Shown piece after piece: positions 54,516 through 62,229 of a stretch of DNA of 64,000 bases (its first letter is position 1; each line of letters starts with the position of its first letter). Position numbers and translations under genes: made by a program. The notes under the pieces are model-generated. The model saw only the letters and a program-made list of their open reading frames with translations, was not told where the DNA came from and made no database searches. This DNA is from Nannocystis exedens (lineage in GTDB: Bacteria; Myxococcota_A; Polyangia; Nannocystales; Nannocystaceae), in NCBI RefSeq assembly GCF_002343915.1, contig NZ_NETK01000001.1, forward strand, positions 4,970,001 to 5,034,000, read 5' to 3'.

Positions 54516-55032
54516 CCCGTATCTCTCGCCCGTCGAGCCACCCTCGCCGCGCCGACGCTCCTCGGCCTCGAGCGCGAGGCTCTCTGACTCGCGAGCCCTC
54601 CTTCGGCCTCCCCGGCGTCGACGCGCTCCTGTCGCTCGAGTGCGCGGCTCTCTGACTCGCGAGCCCTCCCTTCGGCCTCCCCGGCGTCGACGCGCTCCTG
54701 TCGCTCGAGTTGGTCGGCTCCGCAACCTTCGCGTCGCCCTCGCCGGCGGCCGTCCCCTCTGACTTCCGCGACCTCGAGCCGGGCCCCTCGCCCCTCGCCC
54801 CTCGAGGGCCTTCCCGCGCCCCAACGAACCCGGCTTCGCGGACCTCGAGCATCCGCCGCCGATTGCGCGGCGGAGAAGTTTGCGCCCGCGCGCCACCTGC
54901 GACCTGCCTTCGCCCGCGTTCAGCCGCGTCTGTCTACATTCTTGCCGCCTGCCCCGGCCTCCCGGCCCATCCGGTCTGCCCTGTTCCACGCGCGCGGCGA
55001 TGCGCTATTGTCCGGCGCCGAGCAGGTCGCGC
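54516..55032. other. Gene-free spacer with 68-bp tandem repeat
   Basis: No gene was recognised between the dynamin operon and rnhB. Most of the left half is a tandem repeat (described separately). The right half holds the rnhB leader, with ATG 55033 preceded by GAGCAGG. The open frames here are low-complexity and Arg/Pro-rich. Confidence 0.45.
54578..54713. repeat. Two tandem 68-bp direct repeats
   Basis: Units 54578-54645 and 54646-54713 share the core GGCTCTCTGACTCGCGAGCC, followed by a TTCGGCCTCC and GTCGACGCGCTCCTGTCGCTCGAG section. They are nearly identical. A diverged third unit may precede them at about 54538-54577. They contain CTCGCGAG and CTCGAG palindromes but not the window's main motif. 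The location is intergenic. Confidence 0.8.
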
Positions 55033-55707
55033 ATGAGCCTTGAACACACCTGGCCCGCCTGGGGCCTCGATGAGGCCGGTCGCGGCCCGATCCTCGGCCC
55101 CATGACCCTGGCGCTCGTCGCCCTCGACGCCGCTGCGGCCGCCGAGCTGCGCGGCCTCGGCGTGCAGGACAGCAAGCGCTTCGGAGCAGGTCCCAAGGCA
55201 CAGGAACTTCGGGCCAGCCTGGCGGTGGACATCCGCCGGGTCGCGCGCGTGTGCATCTGCGTCGAGATCCACGTCGACGTCATCGACGAGCACACCTTCC
55301 GCGGCCAGCTCAACGTGCTCGAGCAGCAGACCGCGCTCAGGCTGCTCGCCGACGCCGGCGCCCCCGAGGACGCGCACATCATCGCCGACGGCTGCCGGAT
55401 CTTCACGCCCTTGCAGCGCAGCTACCCGCGCCTGTGCGCCGTGGACAAGGGCGAGGAGGCCCACGTCGCCGTCGCCGCCGCCTCGATCGTCGCCAAGCAC
55501 GCCCGCGACGAGGCCTTCGCCGCGATCGCCGCCCGCTACGCCGCCGACTTCGGCCCGATCGCCGGCGGCGGCTACCTCAACAAGGCCACCCGCCGCTTCC
55601 TCGACGCCTACAACAAGGTCCACGCCCGCCTCCCGCCCGAGGCCCGCAAGAGCTGGGGCGCCGAGAAGGTCGGCGCCGGCGACCAGCTCTCGCTCATGGC
55701 CGAATAG
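55033..55707 (+). CDS. rnhB: Ribonuclease HII
   Basis: The 224-residue protein has the RNase HII layout. GLDEAGRGPILGPM at the start holds the catalytic Asp-Glu and DEAGRG motif, followed by LGVQDSKRF, IIADGCRIF (catalytic Asp), VDKGEEAHVAVAAASIVAKHARD and a C-terminal HARLPPEARKSWG. It removes ribonucleotides embedded in DNA and RNA primers. ATG 55033 with GAGCAGG upstream fits the family N-terminus (MSLEHTWPAWGLDEAG). A repeat cluster follows the stop. Confidence 0.93.
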   Translation: MSLEHTWPAWGLDEAGRGPILGPMTLALVALDAAAAAELRGLGVQDSKRFGAGPKAQELRASLAVDIRRVARVCICVEIHVDVIDEHTFRGQLNVLEQQTALRLLADAGAPEDAHIIADGCRIFTPLQRSYPRLCAVDKGEEAHVAVAAASIVAKHARDEAFAAIAARYAADFGPIAGGGYLNKATRRFLDAYNKVHARLPPEARKSWGAEKVGAGDQLSLMAE

Positions 55708-55815
55708 CCTGTCGCTCGGGCCATGTCCGGAGAGACATAGCAGAAAGGGCATGTTTTAACCGACATGTCCTTTTCAGCCTGGCTCGAAGCACATGCTCCG
55801 AAAGCCAGTCCTGAT
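55708..55815. repeat. Palindromic motif cluster after rnhB
   Basis: Copies at 55708-55725 (CCTGTCGCTCGGGCCATG), 55722-55738 (CATGTCCGGAGAGACAT) and about 55749-55768 (GCATGTTTTAACCGACATGT), plus weaker ones to 55815, fill the 110-bp convergent spacer between rnhB and the sigma-factor gene. Confidence 0.6.
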
Positions 55816-55817
55816 CG

Positions 55818-56432
55818 TCACAGGTTGAAGTCGGCCAGGTCCTGCCGGAGCTTCTCGAGCGCGTAGCGCATGCGGCTCTTGACCGTGTTCTCCGGCGCGC
55901 CGACGATGTCGCCGATCTCCTTGAAAGACAGCCCGTTGATCTGGCGCATCAGGAACACCTCGCGCTGGTCTTCGGGCAGCAGGTCGATGGCGCGGGCGAT
56001 CCGCTGGCGGATCTGCGGGGCTGCGGCGCGCTCGTCGGTGGGCACATCGTCGGCCGCCACCGTCTCGACCATCGCCGGGCCCTCGTCGTCGGCCCCGCGG
56101 CGCGGCGTGTCGAGCGACGTCGTGCGGCGGAACTTCGCGCGGCGGCTCTCGTCGACGCACAGGTTGCGGGCGATCGTGTACAGCCAGGTCGTCAGCTTGG
56201 CCGTGCGCTCGTAGCGGTCCTTCGAGCGGACCACCCGGAGGAACACCTCCTGCAGCAGCTCTTCGGCGCGGCTGCGGTTCTGCACGCTACGCAGCAGGAA
56301 GTTGAACAGCCCGCGGCGGTGGCGCGCGACCAGCTCTTCGAACGCCCGCGCGTCGCCGTCGCGGAAGCTCAGCATCAGCGCCTCGTCGCTGCGCGGCTCG
56401 GGCGGGCGGCCGTTGCGGTGGGGGTCGTCCAT
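55818..56432 (-). CDS. ECF-type RNA polymerase sigma factor
   Basis: The 204-residue protein has sigma-70 regions 2 and 4 only. Region 2 is MLSFRDGDARAFEELVARHRRGLFNFLLRSVQNRSRAEELLQEVFLRV with the -10-binding helix around TTWLYTIARNLCVDESRR. Region 4 is LLPEDQREVFLMRQINGLSFKEIGDIVGAPENTVKSRMRYALEKLR, with the helix-turn-helix near the end. It directs polymerase to stress or envelope promoters. No anti-sigma gene with a ZAS/membrane layout is seen next to it, so its control is unclear. The mutM-rsmA genes upstream read in the same direction with an 81-bp gap. Confidence 0.9.
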   Translation of the reverse strand: MDDPHRNGRPPEPRSDEALMLSFRDGDARAFEELVARHRRGLFNFLLRSVQNRSRAEELLQEVFLRVVRSKDRYERTAKLTTWLYTIARNLCVDESRRAKFRRTTSLDTPRRGADDEGPAMVETVAADDVPTDERAAAPQIRQRIARAIDLLPEDQREVFLMRQINGLSFKEIGDIVGAPENTVKSRMRYALEKLRQDLADFNL

Positions 56433-56513
56433 GCCTTCGGATGGCGGCGGCCTTCAGTGTGCGCCCACCGCCCGCGCTCTGGCAAGACTCGGGTCAGAAC
56501 GGCCAGGCGAAGC

Positions 56514-57377
56514 TCAGCGGACCAGGCGGGTGCGGGGTCGCGGCTGGCAGCGCGGGCAATACGCCCCGCTGCGCCCGCCGGACACGAATCCGACCAGCTT
56601 CGCCCCGCAGCGCGGGCAGGGTTCGTCGGCCCGCCCGTAGACGCGCAAGTCGTCCTGGTTGCGACCCACCTCGCCCTCGACGTTGCGGAAGTCCTTGAGC
56701 GTCGTCCCGCCGTTGTCGATCCCTCGCTGCAACACCGTCACGATCGTCCCTGCGAGTCGCTCCCACGCGCTCGCGTGCAGCCGCTGCGCCTCGACCATGG
56801 GGAAGATCCCCGCCGCGAACAGCGCCTCGACCGCATAGATATTGCCGAGTCCGGCCACCGCCTCCTGGTCGAGCAGCGCGTCGCGGATCGGCCTGCGCGA
56901 CGACCCGAGCCGCTCCGCCAGCACCGCTCCGCCGAAGCCGCGGTCCAGTGGTTCGGGGCCGAGCGTCCCGAGTGGTTCGCTGGCCAACAGCTCGTGCAGC
57001 GGCCCAGCTCGCAGCCCGCCGAAGCGGCGCGGATCGACCAGCCGCACCTCTCGTTCGTCGGCCATGCGCAGCGCGAAGTGGGTGTGCGTCACCTTCGGCT
57101 GGGCCGCCGTCGTCACCCCGCAGCGCCCGCTCATCCCCAGGTGGATCACCAGCCCGTTCGTCTCGCCGCCCGGGCCCGCGAACTCCCACACGATGTACTT
57201 GCCGCGCCGGCGGATGTCCTTCGGGACATTGTCCTTCAGACAGGCGAGGTTCTCCTCCGCCCAGCTCTTGCCGACCCGCAGCTTGTACGCGCTGCGCCAC
57301 ACCTCGATCACCGGCGCGCGCAGGTCGGCCGCCTGCAGCCCGCGGCGGACCGACTCGACCTCAGGCAGCTCCGGCAC
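56514..57377 (-). CDS. mutM: Formamidopyrimidine-DNA glycosylase
   Basis: The 287-residue protein begins MPELPEVE, giving the catalytic Pro1 (after Met removal) and Glu2 of Fpg. The H2TH region is AVAGLGNIYAVEALF, and the C-terminal zinc finger has the CPRCGAKL and CPRCQ pairs. It removes 8-oxoguanine and formamidopyrimidines and cleaves the site. The motif copy at 57213-57244 encodes CLKDNVPKDIRRRGKY in the N-terminal domain. This may slightly lengthen a loop compared with other Fpg proteins, but catalytic residues are intact. The start overlaps the 3' end of rsmA by 17 bp. Confidence 0.93.
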   Translation of the reverse strand: MPELPEVESVRRGLQAADLRAPVIEVWRSAYKLRVGKSWAEENLACLKDNVPKDIRRRGKYIVWEFAGPGGETNGLVIHLGMSGRCGVTTAAQPKVTHTHFALRMADEREVRLVDPRRFGGLRAGPLHELLASEPLGTLGPEPLDRGFGGAVLAERLGSSRRPIRDALLDQEAVAGLGNIYAVEALFAAGIFPMVEAQRLHASAWERLAGTIVTVLQRGIDNGGTTLKDFRNVEGEVGRNQDDLRVYGRADEPCPRCGAKLVGFVSGGRSGAYCPRCQPRPRTRLVR

Positions 57378-58209
57378 CGGCTGCCTCCCTGGCGCGCTGC
57401 AGCGCCGCGAACTGTTCCGGCCCCAGCGTCTCCGGCCGCACGCCCGGATCGATCCCCGCCGCCGCGCACCACGCCTGCGCCTCTGCGCGGCTGCCGAGCG
57501 ACGCCAGCGAGTTGACCAGCACCTTGCGCCGCTGTTGAAACGCCGCGCGCACCAGCTGCCGCAGCCCCGCCTCGTCGGCCACCGCCCCGAGCGGCTCCGG
57601 TCGCGCGTCGAGGCGGATCACCGCCGAGTCGACCCGCGGCGCCGGCAGGAAGCAGCCGCGCGGCACGTTGCGCACGCGCGCGATCGTCCGCACCCGCGAC
57701 AGCACCGCCGTCACCCCGCCGTAGTCGTCGTCGCCGGGTCGCGCGCACAGCCGGTCGGCGACCTCCTTCTGCACCATCACCACCCACGGCCCCGCCGCCG
57801 ACGCCTGCTCGAGCAGCGCGAACAGCAGCGGACCGGTGAGCTGGTACGGCAGGTTGCCGACGATCGCCACCGGCTCGGTCTGCCCGGAGATCGCCGCCGC
57901 ATAGTCGAAGCGTACCGCGTCGGCCTCGTGCAGCACGAAGTTCGGCCGGTCGCCGAGCTCCGCCCGCAGCACCGCGCACAGATCGCGGTCGCGCTCGATC
58001 GCCCACACCTCCGCGCCCGTCGCCAGCAACCGGTCCGTCAGCGTGCCCAGGCCTGCGCCGATCTCGATGACTCGCCGCCCCGGTCGCGCCCCGCTCGCCG
58101 CCGCGATCGCCGCGTGGACCTCCGGCGCGATGAGGAAATTCTGCCCCCAGCTATGGCGCGCATGCAGGCCGTAGCGGCGAAGCAGCGCCCCTGGCGAATC
58201 GATCGTCAT
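57361..58209 (-). CDS. rsmA: 16S rRNA dimethyladenosine transferase RsmA (KsgA)
   Basis: The 282-residue protein shows GQNFLIAPEVHAAI near the start, motif I VIEIGAGLGTLTDRLL, VWAIERD, DAVRF, and the signature NLPYQLTGPLLF (motif IV NxPY). It then has VQKEVADRL and a C-terminal helical domain. It dimethylates the two adjacent adenosines near the 3' end of 16S rRNA. ATG 58209 (MTIDSPGALLRRYGLHARHSWGQNF) matches the family; the longer start at 58254 would extend into the repeat array and was rejected. The gene overlaps mutM by 17 bp, suggesting co-expression. Confidence 0.93.
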   Translation of the reverse strand: MTIDSPGALLRRYGLHARHSWGQNFLIAPEVHAAIAAASGARPGRRVIEIGAGLGTLTDRLLATGAEVWAIERDRDLCAVLRAELGDRPNFVLHEADAVRFDYAAAISGQTEPVAIVGNLPYQLTGPLLFALLEQASAAGPWVVMVQKEVADRLCARPGDDDYGGVTAVLSRVRTIARVRNVPRGCFLPAPRVDSAVIRLDARPEPLGAVADEAGLRQLVRAAFQQRRKVLVNSLASLGSRAEAQAWCAAAGIDPGVRPETLGPEQFAALQRAREAAGAGAA

Positions 58210-58691
58210 GCCCGCCCCCCGACCTGTCCCCGCGAACAATTTTCGAAAAGGCACTTCGCAGTCCGCTCGGACATTCGGCGGCGCGCTGTGGCGTGTTCAT
58301 GCGGGCCTTCTCCAGCGCAGCCCTCCGCGATCCGCCCGGACATCGCGAGTCGCGCTTCGACCTGTCCCTCCAGACATTCCGTCGAATCTGTCCTGAGGAT
58401 CAGATCAATCATCGCGTCTCGCGCCTCGACCTGTCCCTGGAGACACGTCTTGTGAATTGTCCTCCGGGCCCGCACCGTCGCAGCGCCGCGCGCCCCGACC
58501 TGTCCGGGTGGACATATTCCGAAAGCTGTCCTCAAAACCAGCTCGGCCGTCACGCCTCGCGCCTCAACCTGCCCCTGTGGACAGATCCTGCAAACTGCCC
58601 CTCGGGCCCGCTCCGTCGCCACGGCGCGCGCCCCGACCGTCCTCGCGGGCATCTCTCTTTCAAAAGAAAACTTCAGGGCTGGCTCAGCCAT
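58206..58691 (-). CDS. Possible repeat-encoded protein with CxxGQVEAR units
   Basis: The frame opens at ATG 58691, within the end of tsaD, with GGAGGG upstream. It reads 161 residues made mostly of about 23-residue repeats: CPQGQVEARG, CPPGQVGARG, CLQGQVEARD, CLEGQVEARL and a diverged CSRGQVGGRA. The unit length (about 69 bp) is a multiple of three, so an open frame across the array may be accidental. The Cys-x-x-Gly-Gln-Val pattern is nevertheless regular. No known family was recognised and the GC-rich array itself explains it, so this is a weak call. Confidence 0.2.
   Translation of the reverse strand: MAEPALKFSFEREMPARTVGARAVATERARGAVCRICPQGQVEARGVTAELVLRTAFGICPPGQVGARGAATVRARRTIHKTCLQGQVEARDAMIDLILRTDSTECLEGQVEARLAMSGRIAEGCAGEGPHEHATARRRMSERTAKCLFENCSRGQVGGRA
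58223..58650. repeat. Palindromic motif array between rsmA and tsaD
   Basis: About a dozen motif copies occur, including 58223-58238, 58261-58275, 58331-58343, 58361-58377, 58388-58403, 58430-58446, 58457-58472, 58499-58515, 58525-58541, 58568-58584 and 58595-58610. Strong (CCTGTCC...GGACA) and weak (CTGTCC...AACCAG or GGCCCG) copies alternate, so the higher unit is about 69 bp. Flanks such as CGCGCCTCGACCTGTCC repeat. The spacer between the two leftward genes is 474 bp, the longest array of the motif in the window. Confidence 0.8.
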
Positions 58692-59730
58692 CGCGCGCCC
58701 TCCCCTCGTCGAGCGCCAGGCTCGCGTAAACCTCCACTGGAGGTTCGCGGCGGATCCCCGCCGCCCAGCGCAGCGCCGCCGCCCCGCCGATCATCGCCGC
58801 GTTGTCGCCGCAGTAGCGCAGCGGTGGGACGCGCAGCGTGAATCCGTCGCGCGTCGCCGCCTCCGCCAGCGCCGCTCGCAGCCCGCGGTTCGCCGACACC
58901 CCGCCGACGATCGTCACCAGCGACGTCCCGACGCGCCGACGCGCCGCGCGGAGCTTTGCCACCAGCACCGACACCACGGCCGCCTGGAACGACGCGCACA
59001 CGTCGGCGAGCGCCTGCCGCGACGACGGCTGCCCGTGCTGATCGATGTACACCGCCACCGCCGTCTTCAGCCCCGAGAACGAGAACTCGAGGTTGTCGCG
59101 CGACCCGAGCATCGCCCGCGGGAACGGCACCGCGTTCGGATCGCCGTCGGCCGCCAGGCGATCGATCACCGGCCCGCCCGGGTAGCCGAGCCCGAGCAGC
59201 TTCGCCGCCTTGTCGAAAGCCTCGCCGGCCGCGTCGTCGCGGGTGCTGCCGAGCACCTCGTAGCGGCCGAGCCCCTGCACGTGCACGAGCTCGCTGTGCC
59301 CGCCCGACACCGACAGCGCCAGGTGCGGCGCGAACTCGGCGGGGGGCGCATCGGCGTCGCCGAGGAACGGCGACACCAGGTGACCTTCCATGTGATGCAC
59401 ACCGACCAGCGGCAGACCTGTCGCAAGGGACAGGCCGCGCGCCAGTTGCACCGCGACCAACAGCGCCCCTACCAAACCCGGGCCCTCGGTCACCCCGATC
59501 GCGTCGAACCACTCGAAACCCACCCCCGCGCGTGCCAGCGCCTCGCGGACCACCGGCACCGCCGCCGTCAGGTGATGTCGACTCGCCAGCTCCGGTACCA
59601 CCCCGCCGAACTGCGCGTGCAGCTCGACCTGCGAGGCGACCACGCTCGCGCGCACGAACAGCCCCTCGACCACGGCGCAGGCCGTCTCGTCACACGACGA
59701 TTCGAGCGCGAGGATGCGAGGGGCGGCCAT
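58684..59730 (-). CDS. tsaD: tRNA N6-threonylcarbamoyladenosine synthase subunit TsaD
   Basis: The 348-residue protein starts MAAPRILALESSCDETACAVVEG and shows GGVVPELASRHH, the metal-binding HHMEGH, LSVSGGHSELV, GEAFDKAAKLLGLGYPGGP and FSFSGLKTA. All family motifs are intact. TsaD transfers threonylcarbamoyl to adenosine 37 of ANN-decoding tRNAs with TsaB and TsaE. A motif copy at 59417-59434 encodes LSLATGL just before the metal site, with the same residue count from AR to HH as in E. coli TsaD (as I recall it). ATG 59730 matches the usual start. Confidence 0.95.
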   Translation of the reverse strand: MAAPRILALESSCDETACAVVEGLFVRASVVASQVELHAQFGGVVPELASRHHLTAAVPVVREALARAGVGFEWFDAIGVTEGPGLVGALLVAVQLARGLSLATGLPLVGVHHMEGHLVSPFLGDADAPPAEFAPHLALSVSGGHSELVHVQGLGRYEVLGSTRDDAAGEAFDKAAKLLGLGYPGGPVIDRLAADGDPNAVPFPRAMLGSRDNLEFSFSGLKTAVAVYIDQHGQPSSRQALADVCASFQAAVVSVLVAKLRAARRRVGTSLVTIVGGVSANRGLRAALAEAATRDGFTLRVPPLRYCGDNAAMIGGAAALRWAAGIRREPPVEVYASLALDEGRARDG

Positions 59731-59742
59731 CGACCGGATCGG

Positions 59743-61977
59743 TCACGGCGCAGGGAGCTTGCGCTGGAGAGAGCGCAACTGCGCGCGGACCGTGGTGGCG
59801 TAGCGCGCCTTCGGGTCCAGTTCAAGGTAGCGCTCGTATGCGTGGACCGCGGTTGCGACCTCGCCGAGCTCCTCTGCGATCACCCCGAGGGCCAGCTGCG
59901 CGTCGGCCAGGCCGGCATCGGCCTCGACCGCGGCCTTGGCCGCCGGCAGGGCCTCCGCGAACTTGCCCTGATCGAGCCGCGCGTTGGCCAGCAGCGTCTG
60001 CGCCTCCGCGTAGCGCGGCGCCTCCGTCACCAGCTCCACCAGCGTCGCCTCGGCGTCCTTCGCCTTGCCGTTCTTGTACTGCTTCTGCGCCAGCTCGAGC
60101 TTCGCCTGCTGCTCCGGCGTGATCGCCGACGTCGGCGTCTCCGGCGGTGGCGCCGCGTTCGTCGGCTCCGCCTTCGGCGGCTCGAGCGCCGGCTGCGGCT
60201 CCGCTTGCGGAGGCGCCTCTGCCTTCGCCGGCGCCGCCTTCGTGGGCGGCGCCTCGATCGCCGCCACCGGCTCCGGCGCCTGCTTGCTCGCCACCGGCGC
60301 GGGCGACCTGTCCCTTGGGACATCCGCCGCTGTCGGCCGCCACAGCAGCGCCGCCATCGCCGCCGCCGTCCCGACCGCCATCAGGCCCCACGGCCACAGC
60401 GGGCGCCGACGCGGCACTTCTTCCGCCGCCACCGCGAAGTTCGCCGCCGACAGCTGCGAAGGCGCCGGCGCCGGGTTCACCCCCGAGTTCATCGCCAGCG
60501 TCTGCGCCACCAAATCGTTGAGGCGACCCAGGTCCGCGGCGCTGTCCGAGAGCAGCGGCTGATTCCCGCTGTGCGACGGCTCGAGTGGGCTCATCGTCGG
60601 GATCGCCCCGCTATGTTCGCGCCGGCGCACGATCACCGACGACGACGGGCGAGCCCGCGGCGCCGGCACGTCGTGCGGAATCACCAGTTCGCCGACGGCC
60701 TCCGCGCTCGGCGCTCCCATCGGCGACGCGATCGTGAACGGGCCCAGGCGATCGGTCACGCGGTCAGGATGGCCCACTGGACCCTCGTCTGGCGAGTCAC
60801 CTGGCCCGTGAGACTCGTCAGGAATTCCGCCGACCAGCACGTCGTCGTGCTCCGCCCCGCTGGCCCCCGGGAACGGCTGGGGGTAGTTCGGCAGCGGCGG
60901 CAGATCGGCGGCCGGCTCCGGAGGCGGCGCCAGCGACGGCGGGATCTGGATCGCCATCGACGTCGCCTTGTGTAGATCCCACAGCTCCAGATTCCCCTCG
61001 ACGGGCGTCTCCTGCGATCGCTCTTCGAGCGACGACTCGTGCGGCTCGAGCAGCAGCCCCTTGAAGTAGAGCTCGCTGACGTACTCGAGCGCCTCGAGGT
61101 CGTCGAGCCCCGAGTCGTCGATCGCCTGGATGATCGTGCGCTTGGCGTTGAAGCGGCGGAGGATCGTCTGCTGCTTCGGCGTCAGCTCGGGGTCCGACTT
61201 GCTCACCAGGTCGGTGTCGACGATCAGCACGTGGTCGAGCGGCGGCAGGCCCTCGAGCAGGCGGCCCCACTCGTCGACCCGGCGCATCCCCTCCATCAAC
61301 AGGCTCTGCGTCGACTCCTCGATCGTCGGCACCCGGCTGATCGACTTGAACTCGACCTCGAAGCGGCCGTCGCTGAGCCCGAGCAGGCGGAACACCGCCG
61401 CGTCGGCCTGCAAGCGCCCCATCTGCGCGTCGATCAGGCGCCCGTCGCGGAACCACACCGTCGCCGGGCCGAGGTCCGTCTCGAACTCGATCGTCCCGCT
61501 CTTGCGGGAGATCTCGATCGTCTGCATCAGGTCGACGATCGCCATGTCGGCGAGCTGCCCGCTGAACTTGGTGCGCGCGTCCTTCTTGCCGATCCGCTCC
61601 TGCTGCTTCCGTTGCAGCAGCATCTTCACGCGGACCATGATCTCTTTGACGTAGATCGGCCGGGTCAGGTAGTCGTCGACGCCGAGCTCGAGCCCGTGGA
61701 CCTTGTCTTCCAGCTCGGTGGCGCTGGTCAGGAAGATGAAGGGGATCTGGCCCCACTTCGCGTGACTCTTGACGATCCGGCAGAACTCGAAGCCGCTGCC
61801 GTCGGGTAGCCGCGTATCCGACACGATCAGCTCAGGGTCGGTCAGATCGAGGAATTGCAGCGCCTGCTGCATGTTCTCGGCGGCGGTGATGCTGTAACCC
61901 GCCTTGCGGAGGCTGACCTCGAGCACCCTCCTCGTCCGCGCGTCGGCGTCGACGATCAGCAGGTTCTGCCGGGCCAT
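59743..61977 (-). CDS. Response-regulator receiver + PATAN (DUF4388) + TPR membrane protein
   Basis: The 744-residue protein starts with a receiver domain (acidic Asp10/Asp12, phosphoacceptor Asp54 in VSDTRLP, Thr84). The conserved Lys of DDYLTKP is Arg106 here (DDYLTRP), so classical phosphorylation control is uncertain. The PATAN/DUF4388 domain follows (FSGQLADMAIVDLMQTIEISR...GTIEF...VWFRDGRLIDAQMG). A Pro-rich stretch leads to a membrane segment (LWPWGLMAVGTAAAMAALLW, about 520-540), an Ala/Pro/Glu linker, and TPR-like repeats at the C-terminus. It is probably a membrane adaptor scaffold. A motif copy at 60307-60323 lies just after the membrane segment. It is 12 bp upstream of tsaD. Confidence 0.75.
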   Translation of the reverse strand: MARQNLLIVDADARTRRVLEVSLRKAGYSITAAENMQQALQFLDLTDPELIVSDTRLPDGSGFEFCRIVKSHAKWGQIPFIFLTSATELEDKVHGLELGVDDYLTRPIYVKEIMVRVKMLLQRKQQERIGKKDARTKFSGQLADMAIVDLMQTIEISRKSGTIEFETDLGPATVWFRDGRLIDAQMGRLQADAAVFRLLGLSDGRFEVEFKSISRVPTIEESTQSLLMEGMRRVDEWGRLLEGLPPLDHVLIVDTDLVSKSDPELTPKQQTILRRFNAKRTIIQAIDDSGLDDLEALEYVSELYFKGLLLEPHESSLEERSQETPVEGNLELWDLHKATSMAIQIPPSLAPPPEPAADLPPLPNYPQPFPGASGAEHDDVLVGGIPDESHGPGDSPDEGPVGHPDRVTDRLGPFTIASPMGAPSAEAVGELVIPHDVPAPRARPSSSVIVRRREHSGAIPTMSPLEPSHSGNQPLLSDSAADLGRLNDLVAQTLAMNSGVNPAPAPSQLSAANFAVAAEEVPRRRPLWPWGLMAVGTAAAMAALLWRPTAADVPRDRSPAPVASKQAPEPVAAIEAPPTKAAPAKAEAPPQAEPQPALEPPKAEPTNAAPPPETPTSAITPEQQAKLELAQKQYKNGKAKDAEATLVELVTEAPRYAEAQTLLANARLDQGKFAEALPAAKAAVEADAGLADAQLALGVIAEELGEVATAVHAYERYLELDPKARYATTVRAQLRSLQRKLPAP

Positions 61978-62114
61978 GTGCCTTCACCTGCGCGGGAGCC
62001 CCCGGCTCCCCGGGTCCACGACGCGCCTGCTCCCCCCGACTTCCCCACGGCTCCGAAAACGATAGCAACCCCGCGAACCGGGCGGCAAGCGGCCGCGCCG
62101 CGCGCTGACGGGCA

Positions 62115-62229
62115 ATATGTCCCAAAGGCCATGGACGTTAGTGCGCCTCGCGTGTTTTCCGTGCGCAGGGTTTCTCTGCTAGCTTTGTCGCCGTGGCCGG
62201 GGCGTCGTCACATGTCGCGAGGGACACGT
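62115..62229. repeat. Palindromic motifs flanking rhomboid gene start
   Basis: ATATGTCCCAAAGGCCATGG (62115-62134) lies in the leader, and CATGTCGCGAGGGACACGT (62211-62229) lies inside the first codons of the rhomboid gene, encoding HVARDTS. Confidence 0.6.

Noticed and set aside
58223..58650. CRISPR-like array
   Set aside because: Repeats are short, palindromic, diverged and irregularly spaced. There is no constant repeat with unique spacers and no cas gene nearby.
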